A stretch of 7,674 nt of DNA from Campylobacter sp. UBA1713. Its GTDB lineage: Bacteria > Campylobacterota > Campylobacteria > Campylobacterales > Campylobacteraceae. Below, piece after piece: positions 6,483 to 7,674 of this stretch (position 1 is its first letter; every line of letters begins with the position of its first letter). The notes under the pieces are model-generated. The model was given only the letters and a program-made list of their open reading frames with translations. It was not told the DNA's origin and made no database searches. The stretch lies in NCBI GenBank assembly GCA_002317305.1, contig DCIZ01000056.1, forward strand, positions 1 through 7,674, given 5' to 3'. The translations under genes were made by a program, and so were the position numbers.

Positions 6483-6488
6483 TATAAT
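6483..6488 (+). promoter_or_regulatory. -10 box for the methyltransferase gene
   Basis: A perfect TATAAT preceded by AAATTTAAA lies 27 bp upstream of the methyltransferase ATG. The predicted start of transcription is near 6495, followed by AAAAGG (6503-6508) as ribosome site. The box sits where the upstream contact region of the opposing promoter at 6456-6464 should be, so the two promoters overlap. Confidence 0.7.
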
Positions 6489-6515
6489 GGCAAAAATTCA
6501 CCAAAAGGTTAAAAG

Positions 6516-7598
6516 ATGTTTAAGAGTTATTTTGAAGAGAAGCACGCGGTGGAGGCAAAATTTGAGGCGCAAAAGATCGCTTTTTCGCCACTTACGTTTT
6601 TTGCGGTAAGTGCCATGCTAAATTTGGGTTTTTTGAGTGCTGTCGAGAGTTTTGGCGAAAGTGGCGCAACGCCGCATGAGCTAGCACAAAAAAGCGGACT
6701 AAATGGCTACGCGGTGAGTTTGCTGAGCGAAATGGGGCTAGGAATGGGCATTTTTAAGCTGGCAAACGAGGAGAGTTTTGCGCTAAAACTGGGCAAAGTG
6801 GGCTGGTTTTTGCTACACGATGAGCTGACAAAAGTGAATTTTAACTTCACAAAAGATGTCTGTTTTGACGGCGCAAAGTGGCTAGAAAAGTCGCTAAAAG
6901 AGGCGCGTCCTGTGGGGCTGGAGGTGTTTAGCAAAGAGTGGCAAACCATCTACGAAGGGCTAAACCGCCTGCCGCAAGAGGCGAAAAAAAGCTGGTTTGA
7001 GTTTGACCACTTTTACAGCGACTCTACTTTTATGGCGGCGTTGCCACTGGTCTTTGCAAAGCCTGTGCGACAAATTTACGACATAGGCGGCAACACGGCA
7101 AAATTTGCTTTAGCAGCGTGTGCGTTTGACGCCTCTGTGTGCGTGAAAATAGTCGATCTAGCTAGCCAAACGCAAGTTGCAGAGCAAAACATAAAAGCAG
7201 CGGGGTTAGAGGGGCGAGTTAGCACTTTTACGACAAACGTTCTTGACCCAAATTTGAGTTTGGACGGAGCGCCAGATGTGGTTTGGATGAGTCAATTTTT
7301 GGACTGTTTTAGTTTGGAGCAGGTTACACAAATTTCAAAAAAAGTGCGTGCTGTGAGTGATGAGGCGACACGCGTTTTTGTTTTAGAGCCGCTTTGGGAC
7401 TTTCAGCGCTACGAGGCGGCGGCTTACTCTTTGCAAGCCACTTCGCTTTACTTTACGGCGATGGCAAACGGCAAGAGTAAGATGTATAGGTTTGGCGAGC
7501 TTGTGGAGGCGGTCGGTAAAGGCGGCTTTACGCTAAAAACGGCGCACCATAACTTAGGCACAAACTGCTACTCTTTGCTAGAATTTGCGGTTTGCTAA
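6516..7598 (+). CDS. SAM-dependent methyltransferase, aryl-polyene cluster type
   Basis: This 360-residue protein resembles small-molecule C/O-methyltransferases with an N-terminal winged-helix dimerisation domain (about 20-100) and a C-terminal Rossmann fold. SAM motif I is IYDIGGNTAKFA (187-198). The acidic residue that would hold the ribose is probably Asp214 in KIVDLASQ. Further conserved-looking blocks are VVWMSQFLDCFS (255-266), FVLEPLWDFQR (288-298) and LYFTAMANGKSKMY (311-324). The MSQFLDCF, EPxWDxQ and ANGxSxMY blocks are, from memory, characteristic of the methyltransferase in aryl-polyene clusters, which modifies the aryl head group. The gene is monocistronic as seen here. It is divergent from the LolA-like/MMPL pair and shares their promoter gap. 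It is followed by 76 bp without a gene or clear terminator. The fold is firm; the aryl-polyene substrate is inferred. Confidence 0.87.
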   Translation: MFKSYFEEKHAVEAKFEAQKIAFSPLTFFAVSAMLNLGFLSAVESFGESGATPHELAQKSGLNGYAVSLLSEMGLGMGIFKLANEESFALKLGKVGWFLLHDELTKVNFNFTKDVCFDGAKWLEKSLKEARPVGLEVFSKEWQTIYEGLNRLPQEAKKSWFEFDHFYSDSTFMAALPLVFAKPVRQIYDIGGNTAKFALAACAFDASVCVKIVDLASQTQVAEQNIKAAGLEGRVSTFTTNVLDPNLSLDGAPDVVWMSQFLDCFSLEQVTQISKKVRAVSDEATRVFVLEPLWDFQRYEAAAYSLQATSLYFTAMANGKSKMYRFGELVEAVGKGGFTLKTAHHNLGTNCYSLLEFAVC

Positions 7599-7611
7599 AG
7601 TAGCAGCAAAT

Positions 7612-7630
7612 TTAAGGGCACCTCTAAAAA
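7612..7630 (-). repeat. Possible insertion-sequence end (right copy)
   Basis: Read on the minus strand this is TTTTTAGAGGTGCCCTTAA, matching 14-32 at 17 of 19 positions in the opposite orientation. It lies 13 bp after the methyltransferase stop. If it marks an insertion-sequence end, the element would extend beyond the right edge, and the synthesis genes of the pathway may have been separated from this module there. Confidence 0.3.
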
Positions 7631-7674
7631 ACCATTTAACAGAAGTTAGTGGCTTGCTTTTTCGTTTGTTTTCG

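Noticed and set aside
7578..7674. Possible C-terminal end of a convergent minus-strand gene entering from the right edge
   Set aside because: One frame stays open for 32 codons but would overlap the methyltransferase end and run through the possible insertion-sequence end. It is too short to support.
7599..7674. Start of a new plus-strand gene after the methyltransferase
   Set aside because: There is no ATG, and the only GTG has no ribosome site. No terminator hairpin is visible either.

Overview
The window looks like chromosome of an epsilonproteobacterium, most likely a Campylobacter of the higher-GC (by eye about 45% GC) oral type such as the rectus/showae/gracilis/curvus group. The grounds are the very frequent AAATTT words, the compact genes, the TATAAT-type promoters in AT-rich gaps and the protein types. 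The species is inferred. There are six convincing protein genes. Five lie on the minus strand and one, at the right end, on the plus strand. No tRNA, rRNA, CRISPR array or complete mobile element was found.

Reading the minus strand from right to left, the first unit is a LolA-like periplasmic carrier (5921-6430) followed after 15 bp by a 12-TM MMPL/RND-type exporter (3836-5905). Divergent from them, across an 85-bp gap with two back-to-back TATAAT boxes, is a winged-helix/SAM methyltransferase (6516-7598) of the type found in aryl-polyene (APE)/xanthomonadin-like gene clusters. Together these three resemble the tailoring and export arm of an aryl-polyene lipid pathway. The synthesis genes (ketosynthases, ketoreductase, dehydratases, ACPs, acyl-AMP ligase) are not in the window. 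The chemistry is therefore inferred from family and arrangement.

Next on the minus strand is a class I aspartate aminotransferase (2584-3756, aspB type) with its own probable promoter. Then comes a 501-bp gene-free stretch (2083-2583) filled with nested dispersed repeats: two nearly identical 91-bp direct repeats, an inverted partial copy, a REP-like hairpin module, short 17-bp direct repeats and a GC-rich structured spacer. Related repeat modules also fill positions 43-250 at the left edge.

Left of that lies a canonical LolA (1573-2082), whose stop codon overlaps the GTG start of a GspE/PilB-type secretion/competence ATPase (266-1576). LolA serves lipoprotein transport to the outer membrane. 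The ATPase serves a type II secretion, type IV pilus or Campylobacter Cts transformation machine. The window thus holds two LolA-fold proteins: one housekeeping and one tied to the MMPL exporter.

Two broader signals stand out. A 19-bp motif that may be an insertion-sequence end occurs in opposite orientations at the two edges of the window. RAATTY hexamers are several-fold more frequent than base composition predicts, which is notable because C. jejuni marks self DNA for transformation by methylating that motif.
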